Source: Sunxiuqinia indica (GTDB lineage: Bacteria; Bacteroidota; Bacteroidia; Bacteroidales; Prolixibacteraceae). From it: 64,000 nucleotides of DNA. The stretch's first letter is position 1. Each line of letters starts with the position of its first letter. Below are positions 21,241 through 29,950 of the stretch, in pieces. The stretch lies in contig NZ_WVEM01000001.1 in assembly GCF_009847015.1 (NCBI RefSeq), forward strand, positions 682,001 to 746,000, written 5' to 3'. The notes below the pieces were generated by a model. That model saw only the letters and a list, made by a program, of their open reading frames with translations. It ran no database searches and was not told the DNA's origin. The position numbers and the translations under genes are program-made.

Positions 21241-21263
21241 GTTTTCACCACAATGGTGAAAAC
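21241..21263. terminator. Stem-loop between two convergent genes
   Basis: GTTTTCACC, loop ACAAT, GGTGAAAAC: a perfect 9-bp stem between the convergent LOG and stress-protein genes. The outer stem bases give a weak T/A flank on both strands but there is no proper T-run, so bidirectional termination or mRNA 3'-end protection is only likely. Confidence 0.45.
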
Positions 21264-21305
21264 AATTTCAAAAACGATTCGAAAAGGACAAATAATGAAA
21301 ACTGA

Positions 21306-22160
21306 TTACTTTTTCATCGAGTAAAAGAGAACAGGAAATTTTGTTTCCTTTAAAACTTGTTCAAACAAATCCTTTTTAAATATGCTTTCCAATATCCCCT
21401 TTGGCTGCTCAAATAGCAAAGTCATATCAGGCTCAATCATTTCTTCAAAATCAATAAATTCCTGATGAAAATTGCTTGTGTCAATAATTTTTGAGCTTAC
21501 CTGCGAACCTTCGAAAACACTGCCCACTTCTTCTTCCCAATGTTCTATCGCCTGAGGCTTAATATCGCTCGACTGTCCAAAGGCACTCACCACAGGGCCA
21601 AATTTATTGATGACATCTGTAATATTTCGGAATGACTGTAGCTCATTCAGGTCAAAATCAGTCGGTAAAACAACGTTTGATATTTTCTGATATTCATATC
21701 CCGGCGGAACAATAACACTGATTCCATTAAAGTTCTTGCACGTATCTACGATTTCCTTCTGATCATCAAAAATATACTCATCCGGTTCATTATTCATGAT
21801 CAACAACGTAGTAGGGCCTGAATTCAAGACAGTACTCGTTTTACTTCGAATACTACCAACATCAACTTTAACGTTGATTTTCAATGGATAGTTTAACCTC
21901 GAAACCTCACTACTTAAAAGCTTATCTAAATCAGCTTCCACCTGTTTCTTTTCCCGTTGCATGATTTCCTCATGCGAAAATTTGTTCCCGGGGGTTACAC
22001 TTTGCGAATCGGAATACATGCTGCTAACCCCTTGCTGCATTCGCGTATCAATCATATGAATTACATCAACTTCGGCCTCAAGATCTTTAGCTAACTTTAA
22101 TCCATAAGGAATAATACTTTTTGCTTTTCCTCTGATATCACTGATAATTGTTATTTTCAT
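21306..22160 (-). CDS. Universal stress protein-like, tandem-domain
   Basis: A 284-residue cytoplasmic protein resembling two UspA-type alpha/beta domains. Domain 1 opens MKITIISDIRG with the amphipathic helix KSIIPYGLKLAKDLEAEVDVIHMID, and a later strand reads TTLLIMNN. Domain 2 starts at ISNVVLPTDFDL near residue 160. The ATP-binding GxxG(S/T) motif is not obvious in either half, so nucleotide binding is doubtful. It is the last gene of the - strand run that begins with aceE, 186 bases after the SpoIIAA-like gene, so it may have its own promoter. Role: probably stress survival; substrate or partner unknown. Confidence 0.7.
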   Translation of the reverse strand: MKITIISDIRGKAKSIIPYGLKLAKDLEAEVDVIHMIDTRMQQGVSSMYSDSQSVTPGNKFSHEEIMQREKKQVEADLDKLLSSEVSRLNYPLKINVKVDVGSIRSKTSTVLNSGPTTLLIMNNEPDEYIFDDQKEIVDTCKNFNGISVIVPPGYEYQKISNVVLPTDFDLNELQSFRNITDVINKFGPVVSAFGQSSDIKPQAIEHWEEEVGSVFEGSQVSSKIIDTSNFHQEFIDFEEMIEPDMTLLFEQPKGILESIFKKDLFEQVLKETKFPVLFYSMKK

Positions 22161-22346
22161 CTAATTAAAATTTAAATTTTTCAACGGTATTAGATGGAAC
22201 TCCCACGTTTTAATACTACTTATTTGTGTAACAATGCTGCATGGTCGTTTCATTATTTATCCTTTTTCAAATTCATCATTCTACTCTTTCAGTTTTCTGC
22301 ACGGATATGAAAGAATTTCACTTCCCTCCAAAATTCGCACAAAGCG

Positions 22347-22703
22347 CTATTCCAGAATCCATTTCACTGCATCTGAAACTTCGGCATGGTCATAATACTT
22401 GATCTGCCCGGAAACAAAAGGGCTAGCCAGGTTTGACCACAACTTTTCCCATTTGCTTTTCCCGACTACTGCTATTTTTTCAATATGATTAAAATGCCTG
22501 ATATAGGTTTTCAGGTCTTCCTTAAAAGCAGATGGTTCAATCCCATCAATATTTTCAATTTCAATGTACATTTTAATTTTACCGTAATCGTTCACTCTTC
22601 CGTCAATCAAAGGGGTAATCATTTCATAGTCTGCCTTTGTAACCTTGCCATCTATTCTTATAGCAATGAGATTTTTATCTGTTAAATTCAATACTTTAAA
22701 CAT
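22347..22703 (-). CDS. SpoIIAA-like (STAS-fold) protein
   Basis: A 118-residue protein matching the SpoIIAA-like family (PF11964, formerly DUF3478): DGKVTKADYEMITPLID, then YIEIENIDG, a helix with AFKEDLKTYIRHFNHIEKIAVVG and the ending AVKWILE. The fold is STAS-like, and these proteins often neighbour universal stress proteins and respiratory genes in environmental bacteria; the biochemical role is not known. It lies 62 bases downstream of the encapsulin gene on the same strand and has a weak AAAGGAA ribosome-binding site. Confidence 0.8.
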   Translation of the reverse strand: MFKVLNLTDKNLIAIRIDGKVTKADYEMITPLIDGRVNDYGKIKMYIEIENIDGIEPSAFKEDLKTYIRHFNHIEKIAVVGKSKWEKLWSNLASPFVSGQIKYYDHAEVSDAVKWILE

Positions 22704-22765
22704 TGTATTGTTCCTTTCTTTTTAAAAATTATTAGCAAAATCCGATTTAGCCTTTTTAAAATCGA

Positions 22766-23575
22766 TTACTCTTTTTTCTTACTTTTAAAGACAACGATTG
22801 CTTCGGGGCTAATTACCCGAAACGTAAATGAAGCAGTGAGGTACAATTTTACCTTTTCGGTATCGTGGCTGTCATAGCCCAAGGTAATGTCCTGTCCTTG
22901 AATTAATTCATAATCCCCTCCTCTTTCTGAAATTAAAAAGGAGTGTTCGTTGGACTGATTGACAATCACATTCCCACCCAATATTTCTTTGAGTTGCATC
23001 GAGATGGGATAACCTTCGGATAGTTTAATCAAGTTGAGCCACTGCTCGGAGTTGATAATTAAAGAATAAGGACCTTCTACCCCATTCTGACTCAGATGCA
23101 ACACTTGTCGACCAAGTTCTTTTAGAAATGCATTTGTATTATCCGGTATTTCAACCGGATCACTTTCTGCCGAAGTTTCCAAACCTTCAATTTTGATCGG
23201 GGAAAATCCCTTATAAATCACCTTTTCTTCAAAAAAGGCTACTTCTTTCACAGCGTCTTCCAGCGGCGAAAGGTCTACATCTTTAGCCCCACGTTCAATA
23301 TTATCCAATTCCCAAACATCCAATTCAAATGGTTTGCGAATTTCAACAAAAGGAAGAACTTCCCGGATTCCATAATTAATACCTTCACTTGATTGTTTTT
23401 CAGGCGTCACTAAACGTCCGGTTGATACTCCGCCCATTTCCAGTCCGTTTGGGCCATCGATGTCAACAAATTTTCGTCCGGTAAGGTAGGTCTTCAATAT
23501 TTCATTGGTTCTATCGGATATTTCGTCCCAGGCTTTATCAGTTATTGGTGCAATTGATTTTTTTAAAATATTCAT
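22766..23575 (-). CDS. Encapsulin shell protein, family 1 (linocin-M18-like)
   Basis: A 269-residue protein with the HK97 phage-capsid fold of family 1 encapsulins, which self-assemble into hollow protein shells around a cargo enzyme. Diagnostic features: the N-terminal MNILKKSIAPITDKAWDEI, GRKFVDIDGPNG, the E-loop region YGIREVLPFVEIRKPF, NIERGAKDVDLSPLE, EKVIYKG, GPYSLIINSEQW and the C-terminal DITLGYDSHDTEKVKLYL. I start at 23575 because family members begin with M-x-I-L-K; an ATG seven codons earlier (23596) overlaps the stop of the upstream ferritin gene by 8 bases and would add TKKENV, so translational coupling is possible. The cargo is presumably the adjacent encapsulated ferritin, making it an iron store. 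Confidence 0.94.
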   Translation of the reverse strand: MNILKKSIAPITDKAWDEISDRTNEILKTYLTGRKFVDIDGPNGLEMGGVSTGRLVTPEKQSSEGINYGIREVLPFVEIRKPFELDVWELDNIERGAKDVDLSPLEDAVKEVAFFEEKVIYKGFSPIKIEGLETSAESDPVEIPDNTNAFLKELGRQVLHLSQNGVEGPYSLIINSEQWLNLIKLSEGYPISMQLKEILGGNVIVNQSNEHSFLISERGGDYELIQGQDITLGYDSHDTEKVKLYLTASFTFRVISPEAIVVFKSKKKE

Positions 23576-23588
23576 AACGTTTTCTTTT

Positions 23589-23879
23589 TTAGTCATCTTC
23601 AAGTTTCACAATATCTTTTTCTGTAAAAAGGTAGGTTCTCAAATGTTCATCCCAGCCTTTCATGTTTCTTCGGAGCCACTCTAACGCCATACAGGCATGC
23701 TCCATTTCCTCATCGCGGTTATGCTCCAATATTTTTTTAAGTTGTTGGTTCTTTGTGACCGATAGTCGCTGTTGATACCAATCGATAGCTTCAATTTCTT
23801 CTTTAAGAGAGACCAAAGCACGAACATAGTCGCGTGTTTCATCTGTTAATTCCTGAGGTGGTTCATGATAGTTTTGCAT
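23589..23879 (-). CDS. Encapsulated ferritin (EncFtn) without visible cargo-loading tail
   Basis: A 96-residue two-helix ferritin-like protein. It matches the encapsulated ferritins of Rhodospirillum type: EEIEAIDWYQQR and HNRDEEMEHACM supply the ferroxidase residues (Glu 28, Tyr 35, Glu 58, His 61 by comparison with E32, Y39, E62, H65), followed by LEWLRRNMKGWDEHLRTYLFTE. EncFtn dimers oxidise Fe2+ and feed mineral into an encapsulin shell. Known members continue 20-40 residues with a GSLxIGSL-type docking peptide; this one ends VKLEDD directly after the core, so docking is unexplained. It starts 31 bases after lpd and is followed by the shell gene. Confidence 0.92.
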   Translation of the reverse strand: MQNYHEPPQELTDETRDYVRALVSLKEEIEAIDWYQQRLSVTKNQQLKKILEHNRDEEMEHACMALEWLRRNMKGWDEHLRTYLFTEKDIVKLEDD

Positions 23880-23910
23880 CGTCGTTTTTTTTTGTTTGTA
23901 TTCTGATCAA

Positions 23911-25335
23911 TTATTTTTTCTGCTTCACAAAGGTGTGCGCCGGATGTCCGTAAAACATTTCGGCTGCTTCCATAATGGTTTCGCTAAGCGTTGGGTGCGG
24001 ATGAATGGTTAAAGCAACATCTTGTGCGGTGGCTGCCATTTCTATGGCCAAGGCTAATTCAGGAATCAAGTCACCGGCATTTTTCCCAACGATGCCTGCA
24101 CCAAGAATCCGTTCATTCTCCGGATTAATTAAAATCTTGGTAAATCCTCCGGCAGTATCCATCGCTACCGCCCTGCCTGATCCAGACCACGGGAATTTTA
24201 CGGCTTTATATTTAATGCCTTTTTCTTTCGCTTCCTTTTCACTCAAGCCACAAGTAGCAATTTCAGGTTCGGTGTAAATCACGGCCGGGATCACTTTTGC
24301 ATCATTCGCAGATTTTTTTCCGGCAATTACTTCTGCGGCAATCATGCCTTCGTAGCTGGCTTTATGTGCCAGCAAAGGTCCGCCAGCAACATCGCCTATC
24401 GCAAATACATTTTTTGCTGTTGTTTCCTGTTTCTCATTTACTTTGATAAAGCCGTTATTATCCAACTCCGCAGCAATTTTGTTGAGTCCTAACTCTTTGG
24501 TATTTGGCTTTTGACCAACAGCTACCAGCACCCGATCAAATTGCTTGCGAAAAGTTTCCTTTTCCTTCGATTCAAACGTGACCTGTTTCTTTTTACCGTG
24601 CTTATCCACCTTCGTGACTTTGGTTTCCAGAAACACATCGGAAAATGTTCCCTCAGAAAGTTTCTTATACGCTGCAACCAAGTCTTTATCCATGCCGGGC
24701 ATAAAATCGTCAGTTAACTCAACAATCGACACCTTCGCACCTAAAGCCTGATAAATAGTGGCCATTTCCAGTCCGATGTATCCACCGCCAACGATTAACA
24801 GTTTATCCGGAATCTCTTTCAATTCCAATGCTTCAGCCGAATTCCAAATTCCTGGTTGATCAAAGTCAATTCCAGGTATTTCAACTGGATGGGCTCCAGT
24901 AGCAACGATGGCATGTTCAAACGTGATTTTTTCAATATCGCCATTTTTTGATTTCAGCTCCAAATTCTTTGAATCGATGAATTTGGCGTATGCTTTCACG
25001 TAATTTATCTTTCTCGCTTTAACCAACTGTCCCAGCCCACCTGTTAGTTTTTTCACCACATCGCTTTTCCATGCAGCTACTTTTTTCAGATCAACTTCCG
25101 GATCGCTAAATTTCAGCCCCATCTCCTCTGCTTCAGCTGCTTCCTTTTTAATCTTCGACAAGTGCAGCAACGCTTTGGTTGGGATACAACCGCGGTACAG
25201 GCAAACTCCTCCCGGATTGACTTCAGGATCAACCAAGGTCACTTTCAGCCCAAGGTCAGCAGCCATGAAAGCTGCACGATAACCTCCGGGGCCAGCGCCA
25301 ATAATTACTAATTCGTGTGTTTTATTATCGTTCAT
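23911..25335 (-). CDS. lpd: Dihydrolipoyl dehydrogenase (E3)
   Basis: A 474-residue flavoprotein that reoxidises dihydrolipoamide on the E2 subunit and passes electrons to NAD+. Seen: FAD motif IIGAGPGGYRAA, the redox pair in CLYRGC (Cys 45 and Cys 50), NAD motif IVGGGYIGLEMA, the FAIGDVAGGPLLAHKA flavin segment and the C-terminal catalytic HPHPTLSE. It closely resembles the E3 of aceEF-type complexes (CLNVGCIPSK in E. coli). It follows aceF by 15 bases and precedes the encapsulated ferritin by 31 bases, so all may be one transcript. Subcellular site: cytoplasmic complex. Confidence 0.96.
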   Translation of the reverse strand: MNDNKTHELVIIGAGPGGYRAAFMAADLGLKVTLVDPEVNPGGVCLYRGCIPTKALLHLSKIKKEAAEAEEMGLKFSDPEVDLKKVAAWKSDVVKKLTGGLGQLVKARKINYVKAYAKFIDSKNLELKSKNGDIEKITFEHAIVATGAHPVEIPGIDFDQPGIWNSAEALELKEIPDKLLIVGGGYIGLEMATIYQALGAKVSIVELTDDFMPGMDKDLVAAYKKLSEGTFSDVFLETKVTKVDKHGKKKQVTFESKEKETFRKQFDRVLVAVGQKPNTKELGLNKIAAELDNNGFIKVNEKQETTAKNVFAIGDVAGGPLLAHKASYEGMIAAEVIAGKKSANDAKVIPAVIYTEPEIATCGLSEKEAKEKGIKYKAVKFPWSGSGRAVAMDTAGGFTKILINPENERILGAGIVGKNAGDLIPELALAIEMAATAQDVALTIHPHPTLSETIMEAAEMFYGHPAHTFVKQKK

Positions 25336-25350
25336 ATTCGATTCCTTTTT

Positions 25351-26712
25351 TTATTGCAGAATGGAAAACGGATCTTCAATCACATCGCATATCCAGCGTA
25401 AAAACCGTGCTCCATCAGCTCCATCAATCACACGATGATCGTAGGACAATGAAAGCGGTACAACCAGTCGTTTTTCAAATTCGTCGTTCACCAGTACTTG
25501 CTTGTATTGGCTTCGGGAAACGCCTAAAATTGCCACCTGCGGCGCATAAACGATTGGCGTAAATTGCGTTCCTCCAATCCCTCCTAAGTTGGAAATGGTG
25601 AAACTTCCACCCTGCATTTCGTCAGATGATATTTTTTTATCGCGAGCTTTTTCAGCCATTTCACTCAATTCGGCTGCCAATTCGCTCAACGACTTTTTAT
25701 TGACATCACGAATCACCGGAACCAATAAACCTTGCGGCGTATCTACCGCAATACCAATATGGTAATAGTGTTTATAAACAATCTGGTCATTTTCTTCATC
25801 CAGACTTGCATTGAACCGCGGAAAACGCTGCAATGCCAAACTTGCAATTTTTAATAATAAAGCTGTCACGGTAAGTTTTCCACCACTTTTAGCAATTTTA
25901 TCCTGATTCTGCTTTCTGAAGTTTTCCAAATTGGTAATGTCAGCCTCATCAAACTGGGTCACATGTGGTACAGTCTGCCAGGCTTGCTGAACATTTTTAG
26001 CTGTTACCTTTCGGATGTTATTCATCGGTTCCATCGAAATCAATCCCCACTTTGCGAAGTCGGTTGATGGCTGCTTTTCCCCTTTCGATTCTTTCGTCTT
26101 TTTTGCTTTGTTGTCATCGTCATCCGTCTGGTCTGAATCCGATTTTCCAGCAAATTGCTCAACATCTTCTGTCGTTATTCTACCCGATGGCCCGGAGCCT
26201 TCAACCTGGTTTAAATCGACATCCTTTTCACGAGCTAAACGCCGCACAGAAGGAGAAGCCGGAATGTCACTTTGATCCTTTTTTTCTTTTTCGTTTTCTT
26301 TCCCAGATGACTTTTCTTTCGAATCATTTTTCTCCTCTTCGGTCTCCTCTTCTTCCGAATTTGAATCCGAGTCGTCTACTTGTTCTTCTTTACCGTCTGA
26401 CTTCGTATTTTCTTTATCCTGATCGGAAGTTTCATCATCACTCTCATCTTCTTCATTATCCTGGCTCTCCTCTCCTTCCGTTTCAATGATCATGATCACT
26501 TGGTTGACTTTCACTTCATCTCCTTCACTCACTTTAATTTCGGCTACAGTTCCTGCAAATGGTGAGGGAATATCAGTCGTTGCTTTATCAGTCTCAATCT
26601 CAACAACCGACTGATCTTCTGCTACTTTATCTCCTTTCGAAACTAGAATTCCGGCGATCAGGCCTGTTTCTACATTTTCGGCTATATCTGGTACTTTTAT
26701 TTCTTTTTTCAT
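25351..26712 (-). CDS. aceF: Pyruvate dehydrogenase E2, dihydrolipoyl acetyltransferase
   Basis: A 453-residue E2 core protein that transfers the acetyl group to CoA. Domain order: one lipoyl domain (residues 1-78, lipoyl Lys 43 in ETDKAT), an exceptionally long acidic Glu/Asp/Lys/Ser linker (~80-150), the peripheral-subunit-binding domain (ASPSVRRLAREKDVDL to GRITTEDV), a second charged linker, and the catalytic domain with SYDHRVIDGADGARF. The ATG at 26712 (MKKEIKVPD) is preferred to an earlier in-frame codon because lipoyl domains start this way. One lipoyl domain instead of three distinguishes it from E. coli AceF. Confidence 0.94.
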   Translation of the reverse strand: MKKEIKVPDIAENVETGLIAGILVSKGDKVAEDQSVVEIETDKATTDIPSPFAGTVAEIKVSEGDEVKVNQVIMIIETEGEESQDNEEDESDDETSDQDKENTKSDGKEEQVDDSDSNSEEEETEEEKNDSKEKSSGKENEKEKKDQSDIPASPSVRRLAREKDVDLNQVEGSGPSGRITTEDVEQFAGKSDSDQTDDDDNKAKKTKESKGEKQPSTDFAKWGLISMEPMNNIRKVTAKNVQQAWQTVPHVTQFDEADITNLENFRKQNQDKIAKSGGKLTVTALLLKIASLALQRFPRFNASLDEENDQIVYKHYYHIGIAVDTPQGLLVPVIRDVNKKSLSELAAELSEMAEKARDKKISSDEMQGGSFTISNLGGIGGTQFTPIVYAPQVAILGVSRSQYKQVLVNDEFEKRLVVPLSLSYDHRVIDGADGARFLRWICDVIEDPFSILQ

Positions 26713-26769
26713 GGTTCTGAATTTTAAATCGAATAGCAAGTTTTATACAATCAGCTTCAGCTGAAGGGA

Positions 26770-29430
26770 TTATTTTCCGGTTGGTGATTCCTTTTCACCA
26801 TCGATATTGAGTTGTTTACGTGCTTTATTCAGTATTTTCTCGGCTACTTTTCCATTTCGATTGAGAGCAACCAAAGCGTTCCATGCGATATGTTCCGCAC
26901 TCACTTCAAAGAATTCCCTCAACTCCTCGCGATGCTCACTGAAACCGTAGCCGTCAGTTCCCAAAGCGTCAAACGATCCCGGAAACCATTTGGAAACAGC
27001 CAACGGAAGCGCTTTCACATAATCAGTAGCAGCTATAAAAATTCCTTCTTTTTCTCCCACCGATTTTTCGATGTATGTCTTTTTATTTTTTCCCTGTACA
27101 CGACTCAAACGGTCGCTTTCTATGGCATCGTCGTAAAGCTTTTTGTAACTGGTTACACTCCATATTTCAGGATAAATATTGTAGTCTTTTTTTAGAATTT
27201 CGGCAGCCTTCAAAGTCTCATTCAATATCGATCCACTTCCTAGCAAGTGGAGGTTGTGCTCGTTTTTCTGGCTGCTTTTAAATTTGTACATGCCGTTTAT
27301 GATTTCCTGCTCAATTCCCTTTCGCGAAGGCATCGAGGGCATTTTGTACTTCTCATTCATAATAGAGATGTAATAGAAAATATCTTCTCCGTCTTCATAC
27401 ATTCTTTTCATTCCATCATTGATGATGACGGCTAATTCGTAAGCAAAAGCCGGATCGTACGCTTGAACTGACGGAACGGTGAGAGCCGTCAAGTGACTCT
27501 GCCCATCTTGGTGCTGAAGTCCTTCGCCTGCCAATGTGGTACGGCCGGAAGTACCTCCCAACATGAAACCTTTGGCACGGGCATCGGCTGCAGCCCAAAT
27601 GAAGTCGCCAATACGCTGAAACCCAAACATGGAATAAAAAACATAAAACGGGATACAGTTTATCTGATGAGTTGAGTAAGCCGTTCCTGCCGCTATAAAT
27701 GATGACATGGAGCCTGCTTCGGTAATTCCTTCTTCCAAAATAGCGCCATCTTTTGCTTCCTTATAATACAATAAACTGTCGCGATCAACCGGCTCGTACA
27801 ACTGTCCTTTGTGTGCATAAATCGATGACTGACGGAAAAGTGCATCCATACCAAAAGTACGTGACTCATCGGGCACAATAGGAACTACCAATTTTCCAAT
27901 ATTTTTATCTTTCAATAACTTCGATAATAGTTGAACTGCGGCCATGGTAGTCGCCACCTCGCGTTTACCGGAGCCCTTTAAAAACTCATCAAACACCTTG
28001 GATTCGGGCATTTCAAAATCAACAGCATCTTGATTTCGTTTAGGTAAAAAGCCATTCAGTTTTTCGCGTTGTTTTTTAAGATATTTAATTTCATCACTGC
28101 TATCGTCCGGTTTATAAAACGGAGCACTTGCCAATTCATCATCTGAAACAGGAATATCAAACCGATCGCGAAAATGCATCAATTCTTCTTCGTTTAATTT
28201 CTTTTGTTGGTGTGTAATGTTGCGTCCTTCCCCTGCTTCGCCCAAACCATATCCTTTCACCGTTTGTGTTAAAACCACAGTCGGCATATCCTTTGTTTCG
28301 GTAGCCGCTTTAAAAGCATTGTAAACCTTAACCGGGTCGTGTCCTCCGCGACGTAGTTTTTTTAACTCGTCATCACTCAAGTCTTCCACCAGCTTTAAAA
28401 GTTCCTCGCTTTTACCAAAAAATTCTTTTCGAATGTAGTCTCCATCGGAGATTGAAAACTTCTGGCGTTCGCCGTCAACCAGTTCGCCCAATCGCTTGAC
28501 CAACAGACCGTTTTTATCTTTTTTCAGGATTGAATCCCACACTTCACCCAAGGTAACCTTGATGACATTCCAGCCGGCTCCGCGAAATGCTGCTTCCAAT
28601 TCCTGTATGATGGATGAATTTCCTCTCACCGGCCCATCCAGCCGTTGGAGATTACAGTTAATCACAAAAATAAGGTTGTCCAGTTCCTCTCTCGAAGCCA
28701 AGGTTAGCGCTCCCATCGATTCCGGCTCATCCATTTCACCATCTCCCAGAAAAGCCCACACCTTTTGCTCCGGAGCATCAAGCAGTCCTTTGTCTTGTAA
28801 GTATTGATTAAAACGTGCCTGATAAATAGCCATGATTGGGCCAAGTCCCATTGAAACAGTCGGGAACTGCCAGTAGTCGGGCATTAACCGGGGGTGAGGA
28901 TAAGAAGTTAAGCCTCCCTTTGGATTCATCTCTCTGCGAAAATTTTCCAATTGATCTTCCGAAAATCTTCCTTCTAAAAAAGAACGGGCATATATGCCGG
29001 GAGAGGCATGCCCCTGGAAATAGACAATGTCGGCAGGTGAACCATTATCGCCACCTCTGAAAAAGTGGTTGAAGCCCACCTCGTACAAAGTGGCTGACGA
29101 GGCATAAGTAGAGATATGACCACCAATGCCATCTTTCTTTTTATTGGCCTGAACAACCATTGCCATTGCGTTCCAACGAATGATACTTTTAATTTTTCGC
29201 TCCAGTTCACGATCTCCGGGATAGCTCTCTTCCTTGTCCACCGGAATTGTATTGATGTACGGCGTATTTAAATGTGATCGCAAGCGAATTCCCTTTTCAT
29301 AAATTCGTCCTTTTAGCAGCTCCATCAATTCGTCAACCCGCTCACTACTTTCATTCTTGATGATGTAATCAATGGAATCTAGCCATTCTCTGTTTTCAAT
29401 TTCGTATGTGTTATCTTTTTTACCCGTCAT
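26770..29430 (-). CDS. aceE: Pyruvate dehydrogenase E1, homodimeric type
   Basis: An 886-residue thiamine-diphosphate enzyme that decarboxylates pyruvate and loads the acetyl group onto the E2 lipoyl arm; nearly the same length as E. coli AceE (887). Visible: HISTYASSATLYEVGFNHFF, the TPP motif GDGEMDEPES followed by INCNLQRLDGPVRGN, GHDPVKVYNAFKAA, VLTQTVKGYGLG, and the C-terminal domain with GTDGYGFSEHREELREFF. The homodimeric E1 is the gammaproteobacterial/actinobacterial form; many Bacteroidota use an alpha/beta E1 or none, so lateral acquisition of aceE-aceF-lpd is plausible. First gene of the - strand run. Confidence 0.96.
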   Translation of the reverse strand: MTGKKDNTYEIENREWLDSIDYIIKNESSERVDELMELLKGRIYEKGIRLRSHLNTPYINTIPVDKEESYPGDRELERKIKSIIRWNAMAMVVQANKKKDGIGGHISTYASSATLYEVGFNHFFRGGDNGSPADIVYFQGHASPGIYARSFLEGRFSEDQLENFRREMNPKGGLTSYPHPRLMPDYWQFPTVSMGLGPIMAIYQARFNQYLQDKGLLDAPEQKVWAFLGDGEMDEPESMGALTLASREELDNLIFVINCNLQRLDGPVRGNSSIIQELEAAFRGAGWNVIKVTLGEVWDSILKKDKNGLLVKRLGELVDGERQKFSISDGDYIRKEFFGKSEELLKLVEDLSDDELKKLRRGGHDPVKVYNAFKAATETKDMPTVVLTQTVKGYGLGEAGEGRNITHQQKKLNEEELMHFRDRFDIPVSDDELASAPFYKPDDSSDEIKYLKKQREKLNGFLPKRNQDAVDFEMPESKVFDEFLKGSGKREVATTMAAVQLLSKLLKDKNIGKLVVPIVPDESRTFGMDALFRQSSIYAHKGQLYEPVDRDSLLYYKEAKDGAILEEGITEAGSMSSFIAAGTAYSTHQINCIPFYVFYSMFGFQRIGDFIWAAADARAKGFMLGGTSGRTTLAGEGLQHQDGQSHLTALTVPSVQAYDPAFAYELAVIINDGMKRMYEDGEDIFYYISIMNEKYKMPSMPSRKGIEQEIINGMYKFKSSQKNEHNLHLLGSGSILNETLKAAEILKKDYNIYPEIWSVTSYKKLYDDAIESDRLSRVQGKNKKTYIEKSVGEKEGIFIAATDYVKALPLAVSKWFPGSFDALGTDGYGFSEHREELREFFEVSAEHIAWNALVALNRNGKVAEKILNKARKQLNIDGEKESPTGK

Positions 29431-29950
29431 AATTACTTCTTTAACATCCTACAGGAGCAGCTTAAAAAGGTCAATATTCGAAAACCTATCTCCTCAATAT
29501 TTCCTGAAAAACTTAATTCTGTTACGCTGAAAAATGCAAGCGCTGTACCAGAATTAGTTCCACTCAGCACAACGCATTGAAAAACAAGCAGATCACAAAA
29601 GTTCATAATAAATCGTGAGACCTTTAATACTTCAACACCTATTTTGATTGTGGAATTTCGAAGAAGAAACGTGTAATTAATCCACAACAGTCAGACTGCA
29701 AACAAGCCGATTAATAATTCAGTAAATTCTTTTTTATATGAAATCGAATATGATCAGTTCTCCTCCGAAGCAGACCTATTCGAGATGTTTGATAAGCTGT
29801 ATCATTGCGTGCATCGCCCGCACTTTACAACAACAGTGTCCGATGTATGTCGTACAATAGTTGTTGTGCGGATATAAATCTTGCAAAGTCATTAGCTTTT
29901 TAATTGAAATTGGAATGATTTTTTCATTTCCAGACAGAAAGTTTTCTTAT
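29431..29950. other. Divergent intergenic region between aceE and NDH-2
   Basis: About 520 bases without a credible gene. Small frames on either strand have no family-like sequence, and the frame upstream of 29951 lacks NDH-2 similarity. It must carry promoters for the aceE run and the NDH-2 run. ACAACAAC (29827-29834) and GTTGTTGT (29860-29867) form an 8-bp inverted repeat with a 25-base loop, which could be an operator or leader hairpin; nothing firmer is visible. Confidence 0.5.

Noticed and set aside
23575-23602. A_AAA_AAG slippery heptamer at the EncFtn/encapsulin junction as a -1 frameshift site joining them
   Set aside because: The EncFtn stop codon comes before the slippery bases, so ribosomes in that frame would end first; the encapsulin frame is also +1, not -1, of EncFtn.
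29433-29687. 84-codon frame on the - strand between aceE and NDH-2
   Set aside because: Low-complexity hydrophobic and Phe/Leu-rich translation with no family features; the region is better explained as the promoter gap of two divergent operons.
29827-29867. ACAACAAC/GTTGTTGT inverted repeat before NDH-2 as a regulator site
   Set aside because: Only 8 bp, simple-sequence arms and a 25-base loop; not enough to claim an operator.
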